Part shown: positions 56,217 to 64,000 of the stretch, in pieces
Numbering within the stretch: the stretch's first letter is position 1
Layout of the letters: every line of letters starts with the position of its first letter
Source: Shewanella acanthi
GTDB taxonomy: Bacteria; Pseudomonadota; Gammaproteobacteria; Enterobacterales; Shewanellaceae
Direction: 5' to 3'
Length of the DNA: 64,000 nucleotides
NCBI RefSeq assembly: GCF_019457475.1
Contig: NZ_CP080413.1
Span: forward strand, 3,038,001 to 3,102,000
Translations under genes and position numbers: made by a program
Notes under the pieces: model-generated
Database searches by the model: none
Told to the model about the DNA's origin: nothing
Seen by the model: only the letters and a program-made list of their open reading frames with translations

Positions 56217-57630
56217 ATTACTTTACTTCTTTCCGATGCAAACGCGTTATTACTCTAACGATTGAGTCACCAACTGACGTTTACAGTGAATGAGTCCTTC
56301 CTTTGTAAGCGAAAATAATGGCCGATTTCTTCCTTTGATTATTATTTTGGCAAGTAATGAAAATTAACTGCTATCGAGCCCGTCGCAGCACGTTAGCACA
56401 CTATTCGAAATTACTCATGCATTCAACCCACGATTAGAACATTTAATCAGCACAAATAAGGGTGGCAAAATGTTACACACGTAAAAATGTAAACATTTAC
56501 ACACAAATCAAACACCAAAAAAACATAACACACAAAATTGCAACAAAAATCTCATCAAGCACTACAGGTTGGAGTGAGAGTATAGATGAACAGGCTAGAC
56601 TCATCATTTAATTGCGTGTAACAGGGCTCAGAGTGTGCATCACAGATTTTGAAAACATTTCATTTATCTGCTTCAAATCCCCAAGTATCGGTTTCCCTTC
56701 GATTGATTCAATACAGAGCTATAAATTACAACTCAATTGAACATTAAAACCTAGCACTTTAGTATTACACACCGCACTGGTTTAACTGCTTTAGGGATCA
56801 ATAAATACTCCACAAAGAAAGTCAAAGAACAACGAACTGTCTATGTAGTGATTTATGGATTTTTTAGACATAACTTTAATACCAAATGATATATCGAAAC
56901 GACGTATCGTATAAATAGGCCTCATTCATTAACGCCGTTTATCGGTTGGTAAAGTTAAAGCGCAAAGAATACGCCAAGTTTACAAACAACATTGAATGCA
57001 TAAAGCATTTTTGATTGTTTAAATCAAACTTTAGCCACATTAACTAAACAATAAACTCTCAATTTCACACCAACACTGACCATCATAAACATAGTTAAAA
57101 AACTTGACTAAAAGGTTAACAAGCTAGAGGGAAAGAGACTGATCTTAAATAGTTTTTAATTAAGATTAAATATCAACACACAAATATGCCTTTATAAAGA
57201 ACACCTAAAAACAGCCAGAAAAAATAATCCAAAAGACTTATTTTATCTATAGTTCATATCAAGAATGAGCATTTAGCCTTTTAATTCCACATAAAATTGC
57301 TCTAGTCTTAATATTGACTTAATAACGGTGATTATTTAATTCATTAAGCTGACAGCAGACAGTCATTTACACCTTCCCACAAAGGAATACACCGTCAAAA
57401 AACCTCCTAAACAATTCAATAACAAAAAAGTTTTACATTCGAACTTGCGTTACAACTGAAAAGGAGCTTAAATTTTTTGGTAAGATAAAAACATCTGATT
57501 TCATGCTGGAAAATCTCAACAAATCAAGTAATAATTAGTTGCTGGCTATAATACCTAAGGATCCCCACATTAAGTGCTAGCGATGTTTTGCATAAAAACT
57601 GCAAAGCATATTGGTGGAGAATCATTAACA
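56217..57630. other. 1.4-kb AT-rich gene-free region
   Basis: Between agcS (leftward) and the ompA-like gene (rightward). No frame over 60 codons of coding appearance, no terminator-grade hairpin and no RNA gene recognised. Small inverted repeats are TGTAAA-CA-TTTACA (56488-56501), TTTGATT/AATCAAA (57010-57028) and ATCTTAA/TTAAGAT (57142-57166). It may be a large regulatory region or a decayed locus. Confidence 0.5.
57547..57552 (+). promoter_or_regulatory. -10 element of the ompA-like gene
   Basis: TATAAT in CTGGCTATAATACC; -35 region TCAAGT at 17 bp is poor. It predicts a 70-90 nt leader before the likely starts at 57631-57649. Confidence 0.5.
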
Positions 57631-58734
57631 ATGGACTTAGAGAAAATGATGAAGAACACATTAAAAGTAGCTTTGCTAACATCAATGCTTCCACTTGCTG
57701 CCAGTGCATCCCAAGAACTTACGCCTTGGTATGTGGGTGCAGGTCTAGGCGTCAATAACTATGAACACGTTGCAACGATGAACGGTGATGATAATCCTTA
57801 TGCATGGGATGTTTTCGCTGGTTATATGTTTAATGACTACTTTGGTGCTGAAATCGGCTATCGCGATCTAGGCAGTGCTGATTGGGACTTTGGTCCAATT
57901 CATAATGATATGGACGTTAAAGGAGCCACACTCGGTTTAGTGGGCGTATGGCCAATGGCTAACAACTGGAGCATTTCAGCTGAAGCCGGTGCAATGTACT
58001 ACACCCTCGAAAACAATCAGCGTTCAACTTCAGGTGCCAAAAGCTCTTACAGTGCTGATGACTTTGCACCTTACTTTGGTGCAGGTGTTGGCTATAACTT
58101 CACTGAAAATCTGAAGTTACAAGCTAAATACCGTCGTTATGAGAATTTGGATGAAACAGATTTTAATACTATCGAAGCTGACAGTAACTACTGGGGCTTA
58201 GAACTGAGCTACCGCTTCGGTCATCCTGCTGCTGTTGCCGCAGTTGTCGCTGCAGCACCTGGCGATTCAGATAATGATGGTGTTTACGACGATACAGACC
58301 AATGCCCAGCAACTCCAGAAACTCACAAAGTGGATTCTGTAGGCTGTACCATCTACGAAAGCATTAAGAAACAAGAAGATGTAGGCTCTATCCAGTTTGC
58401 TAACAATTCTGCTGTAGTGAAACAAGAATACTACAAAGATATTGAAAGACTGGCTAACTACATGAATAAGAATCCTGAGCACACTGTTGAAATCGCAGGT
58501 CACGCCTCTAACGTAGGTAAACCTGATTACAACATGGAACTGTCTCAGAAACGTGCTGACGCTGTAGCTGACGTATTAGTATCTAAATACGGTATCAGTC
58601 AAAGCCGTGTAACCTCTGTAGGTTATGGTATTACTAAACCATTAGTTGAAGGTAACACTCGTGAAGCTCATGCAGCAAACCGCCGCATTGAAGCTATCGT
58701 TACCACTACAGAAAAACAACCAGTTCTGAAGTAA
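57631..58734 (+). CDS. OmpA-family outer-membrane protein
   Basis: About 367 aa. A signal peptide (MKNTLKVALLTSMLPLAASA) is followed by an eight-strand barrel (PWYVGAGLGVNNYE, FNDYFGAEIGYRDLG, YWGLELSYRFG), a calcium-binding type 3 repeat (DSDNDGVYDDTDQCPATPE) and the OmpA peptidoglycan-binding domain (VEIAGHASNVGKPDYNMELSQ, VTSVGYGITKP). The start is uncertain: ATG 57631 has GGAG but 11 nt away; ATG 57646 or 57649 gives a cleaner signal peptide. It links outer membrane to peptidoglycan. Confidence 0.88.
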   Translation: MDLEKMMKNTLKVALLTSMLPLAASASQELTPWYVGAGLGVNNYEHVATMNGDDNPYAWDVFAGYMFNDYFGAEIGYRDLGSADWDFGPIHNDMDVKGATLGLVGVWPMANNWSISAEAGAMYYTLENNQRSTSGAKSSYSADDFAPYFGAGVGYNFTENLKLQAKYRRYENLDETDFNTIEADSNYWGLELSYRFGHPAAVAAVVAAAPGDSDNDGVYDDTDQCPATPETHKVDSVGCTIYESIKKQEDVGSIQFANNSAVVKQEYYKDIERLANYMNKNPEHTVEIAGHASNVGKPDYNMELSQKRADAVADVLVSKYGISQSRVTSVGYGITKPLVEGNTREAHAANRRIEAIVTTTEKQPVLK

Positions 58735-58748
58735 TCTTACTTCTTGGT

Positions 58749-58776
58749 AAAAAGTCGCTGCTTGCAGCGACTTTTT
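58749..58776 (+). terminator. Terminator after the ompA-like gene
   Basis: 13-bp perfect stem AAAAAGTCGCTGC/GCAGCGACTTTTT followed by GTTTTTTC, 14 bp past the stop. Confidence 0.88.
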
Positions 58777-58902
58777 GTTTTTTCAGTATTTATAAAAGCG
58801 AGAGCGATAACTTCCGCCAGCCTCACCGCGATGTACAAAGCTATTTTTTATCGCGAAAATAGACGAATGCCAGTCATTTTTGTAATTTTTTTACAAACTA
58901 GG

Positions 58903-58931
58903 TTGGAAAAGTTAGCAAAATCGCTTCTAAT
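58903..58931 (+). promoter_or_regulatory. tal-pgi promoter
   Basis: TTGGAA (58903-58908), 17-bp spacer, TCTAAT (58926-58931), ending 51 bp before the tal ATG. Confidence 0.55.
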
Positions 58932-58982
58932 AGTCATCTGCAAACTCCAAGTTTAGTCAGCTATCTGAGAAGGATGTTTTTC

Positions 58983-59939
58983 ATGGCAAACACATTAGAG
59001 CAACTCAAGTCGTATACTACCATTGTGGCGGATACCGGTGACATCGAGGCAATTAAACGTTACCAACCTGAAGACGCAACTACAAACCCCTCTCTTATTC
59101 TAAAAGCCGCTCAAATACCTGAATACAGTCCTCTTATTGATGATGCTATCGCATGGGCAAAAGTACAAAGCACCGATCTTGCTCAACAAATCGACGATGC
59201 CAGCGATAAGCTAGCGGTAAACATTGGCGTTGAAATACTTAAACTGGTTCCTGGCCGTATCTCAACTGAAGTAGATGCGCGTTTGTCCTTCGATAAAGAA
59301 AAATCGATAGCTAAGGCTCATAAACTGGTGCGTCTATACCAAGAAGCTGGCATTGATAAATCTCGCATCCTGATCAAACTTGCTTCCACCTGGGAAGGTA
59401 TTTGTGCAGCTAAAGAATTAGAGCAAGAAGGCATTAACTGTAATTTAACGCTACTGTTCAGCTTCGCCCAAGCACGTGCCTGTGCTGAAGCCGGAGTGTA
59501 TTTAATTTCGCCATTTGTTGGCCGCATTTTAGATTGGTACAAAAAAGATACAGGCAAAGATTATGATGCCGTAAATGACCCAGGTGTTGTTTCTGTGACT
59601 GAGATTTACAACTACTACAAACAACACGGCTACAACACCGTTGTAATGGGTGCAAGTTTCCGTAACATTGGTGAAATCATCGAATTGGCCGGCTGCGACC
59701 GCTTAACAATCGGCCCTTCATTATTAGAAGAATTAGCCAATTCACAAGTGGCAATTCAAGCTAAGCTGACACCAGCAACGACAACTGTTGCTCCAACAGC
59801 ACCATTAACAGAAGCACAATTCCGTTGGGACTTTAACCAAGATGCAATGGCAGTAGACAAACTGGCAGAAGGGATTCGCAACTTTGCCATCGACCAAGGT
59901 AAACTTGAAGTCATGCTCCAAGCAAAATTGGCAAACTAA
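58983..59939 (+). CDS. tal: Transaldolase
   Basis: 318 aa cytoplasmic enzyme of the non-oxidative pentose phosphate pathway. The Schiff-base lysine is K132 in [13 protein letters not shown], the same number as in E. coli TalB. Other landmarks are [14 protein letters not shown] and [23 protein letters not shown] 58983 has AAGGA 8 nt upstream; an in-frame ATG three codons earlier is less well placed. It is followed after 20 bp by pgi in one operon. Confidence 0.95.
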   Translation: MANTLEQLKSYTTIVADTGDIEAIKRYQPEDATTNPSLILKAAQIPEYSPLIDDAIAWAKVQSTDLAQQIDDASDKLAVNIGVEILKLVPGRISTEVDARLSFDKEKSIAKAHKLVRLYQEAGIDKSRILIKLASTWEGICAAKELEQEGINCNLTLLFSFAQARACAEAGVYLISPFVGRILDWYKKDTGKDYDAVNDPGVVSVTEIYNYYKQHGYNTVVMGASFRNIGEIIELAGCDRLTIGPSLLEELANSQVAIQAKLTPATTTVAPTAPLTEAQFRWDFNQDAMAVDKLAEGIRNFAIDQGKLEVMLQAKLAN

Positions 59940-59959
59940 GCATCTGCGGAGACAGTTGG

Positions 59960-61597
59960 ATGACACACTTGACCCAAAGTAAAACGTGGCAAGCATTATC
60001 TGCCCATAGCCACAAGATCCCGCATATGCGGGAGTTATTTGCGAGTGATCCGGCTCGCTTTAACACTATGTCGTTATCGGCTTGTGGATTGTTTTTAGAT
60101 TATTCCAAAAATAGAGCCACGGCAGAAACCCTTGAGTTGCTCCAAACCTTAGCGAATGAGGTTTCACTCAAAGATAAAATTAAAGCGATGTTTACTGGTG
60201 AGATTATTAATACCACTGAAAAACGCGCTGTTTTGCATACCGCTTTACGCAGCACTACTGAGCAATCAATCGTCGCTGAGGGTCAAGATATTGTTCCAGA
60301 AGTTCATCAAACGCTGGAAAAAATGCAGCAGTTTGTTACAGCAGTTAGCTCAGGACAATGGAAAGGTTATACCGGTAAAGCTATTACCGATATCGTCAGT
60401 ATTGGGATTGGCGGCTCTTTCCTCGGCCCTAAAATTGTTTCCCAGGCTTTGCGTCCTTACTGGAATACCGGCTTAAATTGTCATTTTGTGGCAAACGTTG
60501 ATGGCACCTCCATTAGCGAAAAGTTAAAACCACTCGATCCTGAAACCACCTTATTTATTATGTCTTCCAAGTCATTTGGCACCCAAGAGACATTAACTAA
60601 CACCCTTACAGCAAAGGCATGGTTTTTAGCCAAAGGTGGCAGCCAATCAGATGTTGCGAAACATTTTGTGGCAGTCACCTCAAACGTGGCGAAGGCCACT
60701 GAATTTGGCATAGATGCCAAAAACATTTTCCCAATGTGGGACTGGGTTGGCGGTCGTTATTCCCTGTGGTCAGCAATTGGTTTACCAATTGCGTTACTGA
60801 TTGGCATGGATAACTTCAAGGCGCTACTCAAAGGTGCGCAACAAATGGATAAGCACTTTGCCGAGGCGCCTTTGACAGAAAATATGCCTGTCATCATGGG
60901 AATGCTGTCCCTTTGGTATGGTAATTTCTTTAATGCCCAATCCCATGTCGTGCTGACCTATGATCATTATCTACGTGGCTTACCCGCTTACTTCCAGCAA
61001 CTCGATATGGAAAGTAACGGTAAATCAGTCACATTAAATGGTACTGATGTGGATTTCAGCACAGGTCCTGTTATTTGGGGTGGAGAAGGCACTAACGGCC
61101 AGCACGCCTACCACCAGCTGTTGCACCAAGGCACAGCACTTATTCCCGCCGATTTTATTATGCCATTACAAAGTCATAATCCTATTGGTGAACACCATGA
61201 CCAGCTCGCATCAAATTGCTTTGGCCAAACACAGGCTTTAATGCAGGGCAGAACGCTCGATGAAGCAATGGCTGAACTGACCAAAAGTTCACTGAGCGAC
61301 GATGAAAAGCTGCTTATCGCCAAACATAAAGTGATGCCAGGAAATAAGCCAAGCAACACGCTGTTAATGGACAAATTAACACCAGAGACCTTAGGTGCGT
61401 TGATTGCCCTTTATGAGCATAGAACCTTCGTTCAGGGCGCCATTTGGGATATCAACTCCTTCGACCAATGGGGCGTAGAACTCGGTAAGAGTTTAGGTAA
61501 TGATATTTTGGCAAGGATCGGCGCTGCGCAAAATTCAGATGCGCTTGATGCTTCAAGTAATGGATTAATTAACCTGTATCGACAGGGCAAAATCTAA
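59960..61597 (+). CDS. pgi: Glucose-6-phosphate isomerase
   Basis: 545 aa. PGI signatures are present: [19 protein letters not shown] (about residues 155-173), [32 protein letters not shown] and the C-terminal [13 protein letters not shown]. It interconverts glucose-6-P and fructose-6-P, the latter also being the product of NagB-II. A GGAGACAG ribosome site precedes the ATG. The tal-pgi pairing indicates coupling of the pentose phosphate and Entner-Doudoroff/gluconeogenic flow. Confidence 0.96.
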   Translation: MTHLTQSKTWQALSAHSHKIPHMRELFASDPARFNTMSLSACGLFLDYSKNRATAETLELLQTLANEVSLKDKIKAMFTGEIINTTEKRAVLHTALRSTTEQSIVAEGQDIVPEVHQTLEKMQQFVTAVSSGQWKGYTGKAITDIVSIGIGGSFLGPKIVSQALRPYWNTGLNCHFVANVDGTSISEKLKPLDPETTLFIMSSKSFGTQETLTNTLTAKAWFLAKGGSQSDVAKHFVAVTSNVAKATEFGIDAKNIFPMWDWVGGRYSLWSAIGLPIALLIGMDNFKALLKGAQQMDKHFAEAPLTENMPVIMGMLSLWYGNFFNAQSHVVLTYDHYLRGLPAYFQQLDMESNGKSVTLNGTDVDFSTGPVIWGGEGTNGQHAYHQLLHQGTALIPADFIMPLQSHNPIGEHHDQLASNCFGQTQALMQGRTLDEAMAELTKSSLSDDEKLLIAKHKVMPGNKPSNTLLMDKLTPETLGALIALYEHRTFVQGAIWDINSFDQWGVELGKSLGNDILARIGAAQNSDALDASSNGLINLYRQGKI

Positions 61598-61603
61598 CCA
61601 CTT

Positions 61604-61630
61604 AAAAAGCCAGCGAAAGCTGGCTTTTTT
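61604..61630 (+). terminator. tal-pgi terminator
   Basis: 11-bp stem AAAAAGCCAGC/GCTGGCTTTTT with a GAAA tetraloop and T-run of six, 6 bp past the pgi stop. Confidence 0.92.
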
Positions 61631-61803
61631 ATTTTTACTAAACTGATTTTATTGCGTAAAAACGCATACATCATCATCGGCAAGCCCCAAGCAATCATTC
61701 AAACTTCATCTTAAGTTAACAAGTTTGAAACATAATTCTTGCACCCTGTTTTGAAAATATGTTATTTAATCGCTGACAAAACATACAACAACAGGAGGTT
61801 GCC

Positions 61804-61989
61804 ATGGATCGACTAGATTATGGTTGTGCGCTAGATGAAGTCGTAGAAAGACCCGATCGCTCGCGAGGCTCCAATAAAAAGCGTAAGTGGCGAGAGATTG
61901 AAGCGTTAAAGGATAAACATCGTTTGCTCAAAGAACTTCAAGAAATTGATAACAATTTTGAGTACGATATCGACGCAATCCAGTTGTAA
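61804..61989 (+). CDS. Small DUF3545/PA3496-type protein
   Basis: 61 aa, highly charged. The central part KKRKWREIEALKDKHRLLKELQEID is the family core (seen in part as KRKWREIEALKDKHRLL), with predicted coiled helix and no membrane segment. GGAGG lies immediately upstream of the ATG with a short gap, and a strong terminator follows, so it is a real gene despite its size. Function is not established to my knowledge. Monocistronic between pgi and the hemerythrin-like gene. Confidence 0.75.
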   Translation: MDRLDYGCALDEVVERPDRSRGSNKKRKWREIEALKDKHRLLKELQEIDNNFEYDIDAIQL

Positions 61990-62016
61990 GTCGCTGTTAA
62001 GATTAACAGCAAACAG

Positions 62017-62040
62017 AAAAAGCGCCCTAGGCGCTTTTTT
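62017..62040. terminator. Terminator between the small-protein and hemerythrin-like genes
   Basis: 10-bp stem AAAAAGCGCC/GGCGCTTTTT with a CTA loop between convergent genes. Confidence 0.88.
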
Positions 62041-62065
62041 CGCAATGACAGCAGAGCATAGGACG

Positions 62066-62608
62066 TTAACTCGGCTCTGCATTCCTTAAGTAAGAACGTA
62101 ATTCATCAAAGGCCTGCTGTTCACGGTCCAAAAACAGGGGATCGTCGATTAATGAATCCTGACACTGCCGTTCAATAACCTGCCAGTCTTCTTCAGTTAG
62201 ATTTTTCGCTAAGAGTGGAAAGATATCTCGCTCTTCCATCTGCATATGCTTTTCTTGTAATTCAACATACTCCGCAAAATCTGCAATTAATTTTTCACGT
62301 GCGACAACAATGTCATTAAGGATCAAATTAAGCGTATGCATTAAAGCGCTAGAGGCTGCGGTCACCACTTCATGCTCTTCACTCAGCTTATCGATGCTGT
62401 TATTGGCTTTATGGGCTAAATAATATGCATAGATGATATCTTCTACAGGATGATGGCTACGCTCAGCATATCCTTGCATATATTCAACAATATCTCGTAC
62501 CACAACAAAATTGATTGCCTCACCTTCAGACAACCTCATTTGTTTGTTTTTCAAGACATTTAATAGCACCGCTATATGTTTATGATCATGCATGAGTCTC
62601 TTCAGCAT
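62066..62608 (-). CDS. Hemerythrin-domain protein
   Basis: 180 aa four-helix-bundle protein. ATG 62608 has GGAGGTGTT upstream; the frame is open to 62662. Putative iron ligands are His and Glu in MHDHKHIAVLL, RSHHPVEDIIY, SEEHEVV and KHMQMEERDIFPLL, spaced as in bacterial DUF542-less hemerythrins. Such proteins bind O2 or NO or act in iron-sulfur repair. No partner gene is adjacent, so the role is open. Confidence 0.82.
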   Translation of the reverse strand: MLKRLMHDHKHIAVLLNVLKNKQMRLSEGEAINFVVVRDIVEYMQGYAERSHHPVEDIIYAYYLAHKANNSIDKLSEEHEVVTAASSALMHTLNLILNDIVVAREKLIADFAEYVELQEKHMQMEERDIFPLLAKNLTEEDWQVIERQCQDSLIDDPLFLDREQQAFDELRSYLRNAEPS

Positions 62609-62806
62609 AACACCTCCTGAAATAGGGCTTTGACTATTGATACTAGTCAAGTCAATTATCAAACTCCAATATAACAGGCGAATTGCCGTTCACTTTATGA
62701 CGACGATCAATTAATTAACATTACATACCTTAAATAATGACAACCACTTTCAATAATGTGTTCGGCCGCACATTTGAGCCTCAAAAAGCAGGCATTACCT
62801 CATTGA

Positions 62807-63526
62807 TTACTGCGGCTGCTGTTGCCGCTGCAACTGTAATAATTTGAACCTAGCGCGTTGCTCAGCAAACTCTCGAGTAACTTGCCCCCCTTGCGCAGCT
62901 AATGCGGGATAATGCTTTAACAATTTTTGTTCGAGAGCTAATGCCTGCTGAGATTGATGCTCATTAAGCAGTTTCTGCAACTGCGCCAATGATTCAGAAA
63001 GCGGTAATCTTTCTTCCGCTAACAACGGTCTAACTGCGTCTGTAAGTTCACCTTTTGCCAACTCAGCGGTCGAAGTCGCAGGGCTTATCGAATTCATGCG
63101 AGGCTCTGTATTACTGAGTTCCTGCTCTACCCGGACGGCATCTGCACGCTGAGCTGACTGAGCCAATTTGGGTTGCTCTGGACTGCCATTAATCCTCGCG
63201 GCTGAGGCTAATACCGGTACCACCTCATCCATGCTCTGAGTTGGTGTCATCACTAAAGCATCTTCAAATTGCCATGGATTTATCAACACTAAACCGAAGA
63301 TAATTAACAATGATGCTGCACTTGATAGACCCCAGGATACTTTGCGCCAAGATTTTTTGGGCGGCAGTTTAAGCTCTGTGACATTAGAATCCGCCAGCTG
63401 AGTCTGGGATAGTTGCAATATATCTGCATCCAGCTTTTCGGTGGGTATTTCAAGCGCTTGGCTGCGATACCAAAGTGACACCTGCTGATACAGTGCGTCT
63501 TCATTTTCACTATTGGCATTATTCAT
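62807..63526 (-). CDS. Putative membrane anti-sigma factor
   Basis: 239 aa from ATG 63526 (GGCGGGAC upstream). A cytoplasmic N-terminus of about 65 residues is followed by one hydrophobic span (VSWGLSSAASLLIIFGLVLI, about 64-83) and a periplasmic part rich in Ala, Gln and Leu, ending in a Gln/Leu-rich coiled region. The start overlaps the sigma gene stop by 8 bp, the usual coupling of ECF sigma and anti-sigma. No zinc HxxxCxxC motif is seen. Role assigned by position and topology only. Confidence 0.6.
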   Translation of the reverse strand: MNNANSENEDALYQQVSLWYRSQALEIPTEKLDADILQLSQTQLADSNVTELKLPPKKSWRKVSWGLSSAASLLIIFGLVLINPWQFEDALVMTPTQSMDEVVPVLASAARINGSPEQPKLAQSAQRADAVRVEQELSNTEPRMNSISPATSTAELAKGELTDAVRPLLAEERLPLSESLAQLQKLLNEHQSQQALALEQKLLKHYPALAAQGGQVTREFAEQRARFKLLQLQRQQQPQ

Positions 63527-64000
63527 GTCCCGCCTCCCGCCATTTAGCATCAACGCAGTTTTTTAAGCTTTGATAGGCGTAACGAATCCGACTCTTGGTT
63601 GCCTCTAGCGTAACGCCTGCGATGTCACTAATGATCAGTGCGGTAAAACCCATTTCAATATTCAAAATAAAGGCTTCTTTTTGTACATGGGGTAACAGGC
63701 TGATACAAGATTTTAGCAACATGCTTTTCTGGTTTTCTTCCCAAACAACATCAGGTTTATCAACCACCTCTGCAGCCAACGCATCCATTTCCACGTCGTC
63801 AAGACCCACAGCTTCAACGGGTTTTACCGCCCTGACATGGTCTATGAGCAAGTTATGGGCGATGCGATACACCCAAGTCGTAAATTTGGCACTAGGTTCG
63901 TAGTTGGCAGCAGCACGGATCACCCTACTCCACGTTTCCTGATATAAATCTTCAGCTAACTGTTTATCCGCTAGCTGACGAACAAAATACCGATACAGCG
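63519..64000 (-). CDS. ECF RNA polymerase sigma factor (5' end beyond the right edge)
   Basis: Partial; about 160 C-terminal codons are present, reading LYRYFVRQLADKQLAEDLYQ at the edge. Region 2 includes QETWSRVIRAAANYEPSAKF and TTWVYRIAHNLLIDHVR (2.4 recognition of the -10). Region 4 is ISLLPHVQKEAFILNIEMGF, TALIISDIAGVTLEATKSRI and RYAYQSLKNC. Identity within ECF groups is unclear; genes of this arrangement are often annotated as RpoE-like sigma-70 factors. The neighbouring frame starting at 63923 is only an internal GTG. Confidence 0.88.
   Translation of the reverse strand, partial: LYRYFVRQLADKQLAEDLYQETWSRVIRAAANYEPSAKFTTWVYRIAHNLLIDHVRAVKPVEAVGLDDVEMDALAAEVVDKPDVVWEENQKSMLLKSCISLLPHVQKEAFILNIEMGFTALIISDIAGVTLEATKSRIRYAYQSLKNCVDAKWREAGHE

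Noticed and set aside
56488-56501. TGTAAACATTTACA as a TyrR-type operator for agcS
   Set aside because: TyrR boxes need about six bases between the half-sites; here only two separate them, so I list it only as a small repeat.
57524-57755. Short minus-strand frames across the ompA-like gene start
   Set aside because: Shadows of the ompA coding sequence and its AT-rich leader.

Overview
The window looks like a chromosomal segment of a Shewanella species (Gammaproteobacteria, Alteromonadales). This is inferred from gene content and order: a pot/puu polyamine block, a NagK/NagB-II/NagA/NagX/NagP N-acetylglucosamine (GlcNAc) block with a TonB receptor and a LacI-type NagR, and a fimT/pilVWXY1E minor-pilin block beside ispH-fkpB-lspA-ileS-ribF-murJ/rpsT. 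No insertion sequence, prophage, CRISPR array, tRNA or rRNA was found. Almost all the DNA reads as stable core or near-core chromosome.

Region 1 (1-17000), polyamine catabolism. A truncated puuB-like oxidase gene is followed by the putrescine ABC transporter operon potFGHI, puuDA, the regulator puuR, a second FAD oxidase and puuC. Together these would import putrescine and convert it to GABA through gamma-glutamylated intermediates. Divergent from puuC is a bauA-bauC-bauB set for beta-alanine, which suggests that C3 diamines (1,3-diaminopropane, spermidine-derived) are also consumed. Six boxes resembling the E. coli PuuR site (most ending in GAACA) lie in front of the transcription units, including the bau/puuC intergenic region. 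A sulfurtransferase and an RlpA-like lipoprotein sit inside the block.

Region 2 (17000-34100), GlcNAc and chitin-oligosaccharide use. Transcription of nagK-nagB-nagA-nagX-nagP, a GH20 hexosaminidase lipoprotein, a sapC-like gene, a flavin-dependent halogenase-like gene and a TonB receptor runs leftward. NagR is encoded on the plus strand at the far end. Four copies of an 18-bp palindrome (AATGACAACGCTGTCATT type) mark nagP, nagK, hex and the TonB receptor as one regulon. Upstream of hex, one operator is followed within about 200 bp by a strong intrinsic terminator with no credible reading frame between them. This is a candidate NagR-controlled small RNA or leader attenuator.

Region 3 (34100-51900). 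It holds NADH dehydrogenase ndh, the PII protein glnB, two tandem FimT/GspH pseudopilins, the minor-pilin operon pilV-pilW-pilX-pilY1-pilE-tapY2-like, then the housekeeping run ispH, fkpB, lspA, ileS, ribF, murJ and the divergent rpsT (TTG start).

Region 4 (51900-64000). It holds a HlyU-like ArsR regulator, an M28 peptidase lipoprotein, yaaA, an alanine/glycine:cation symporter, a roughly 1.4-kb AT-rich stretch without genes, an OmpA-family protein, tal-pgi, a DUF3545-type small protein, a hemerythrin-like protein and, at the right edge, an ECF sigma factor (truncated) with its putative membrane anti-sigma factor.

All functional calls come from reading translated sequence by eye. No database search was run.
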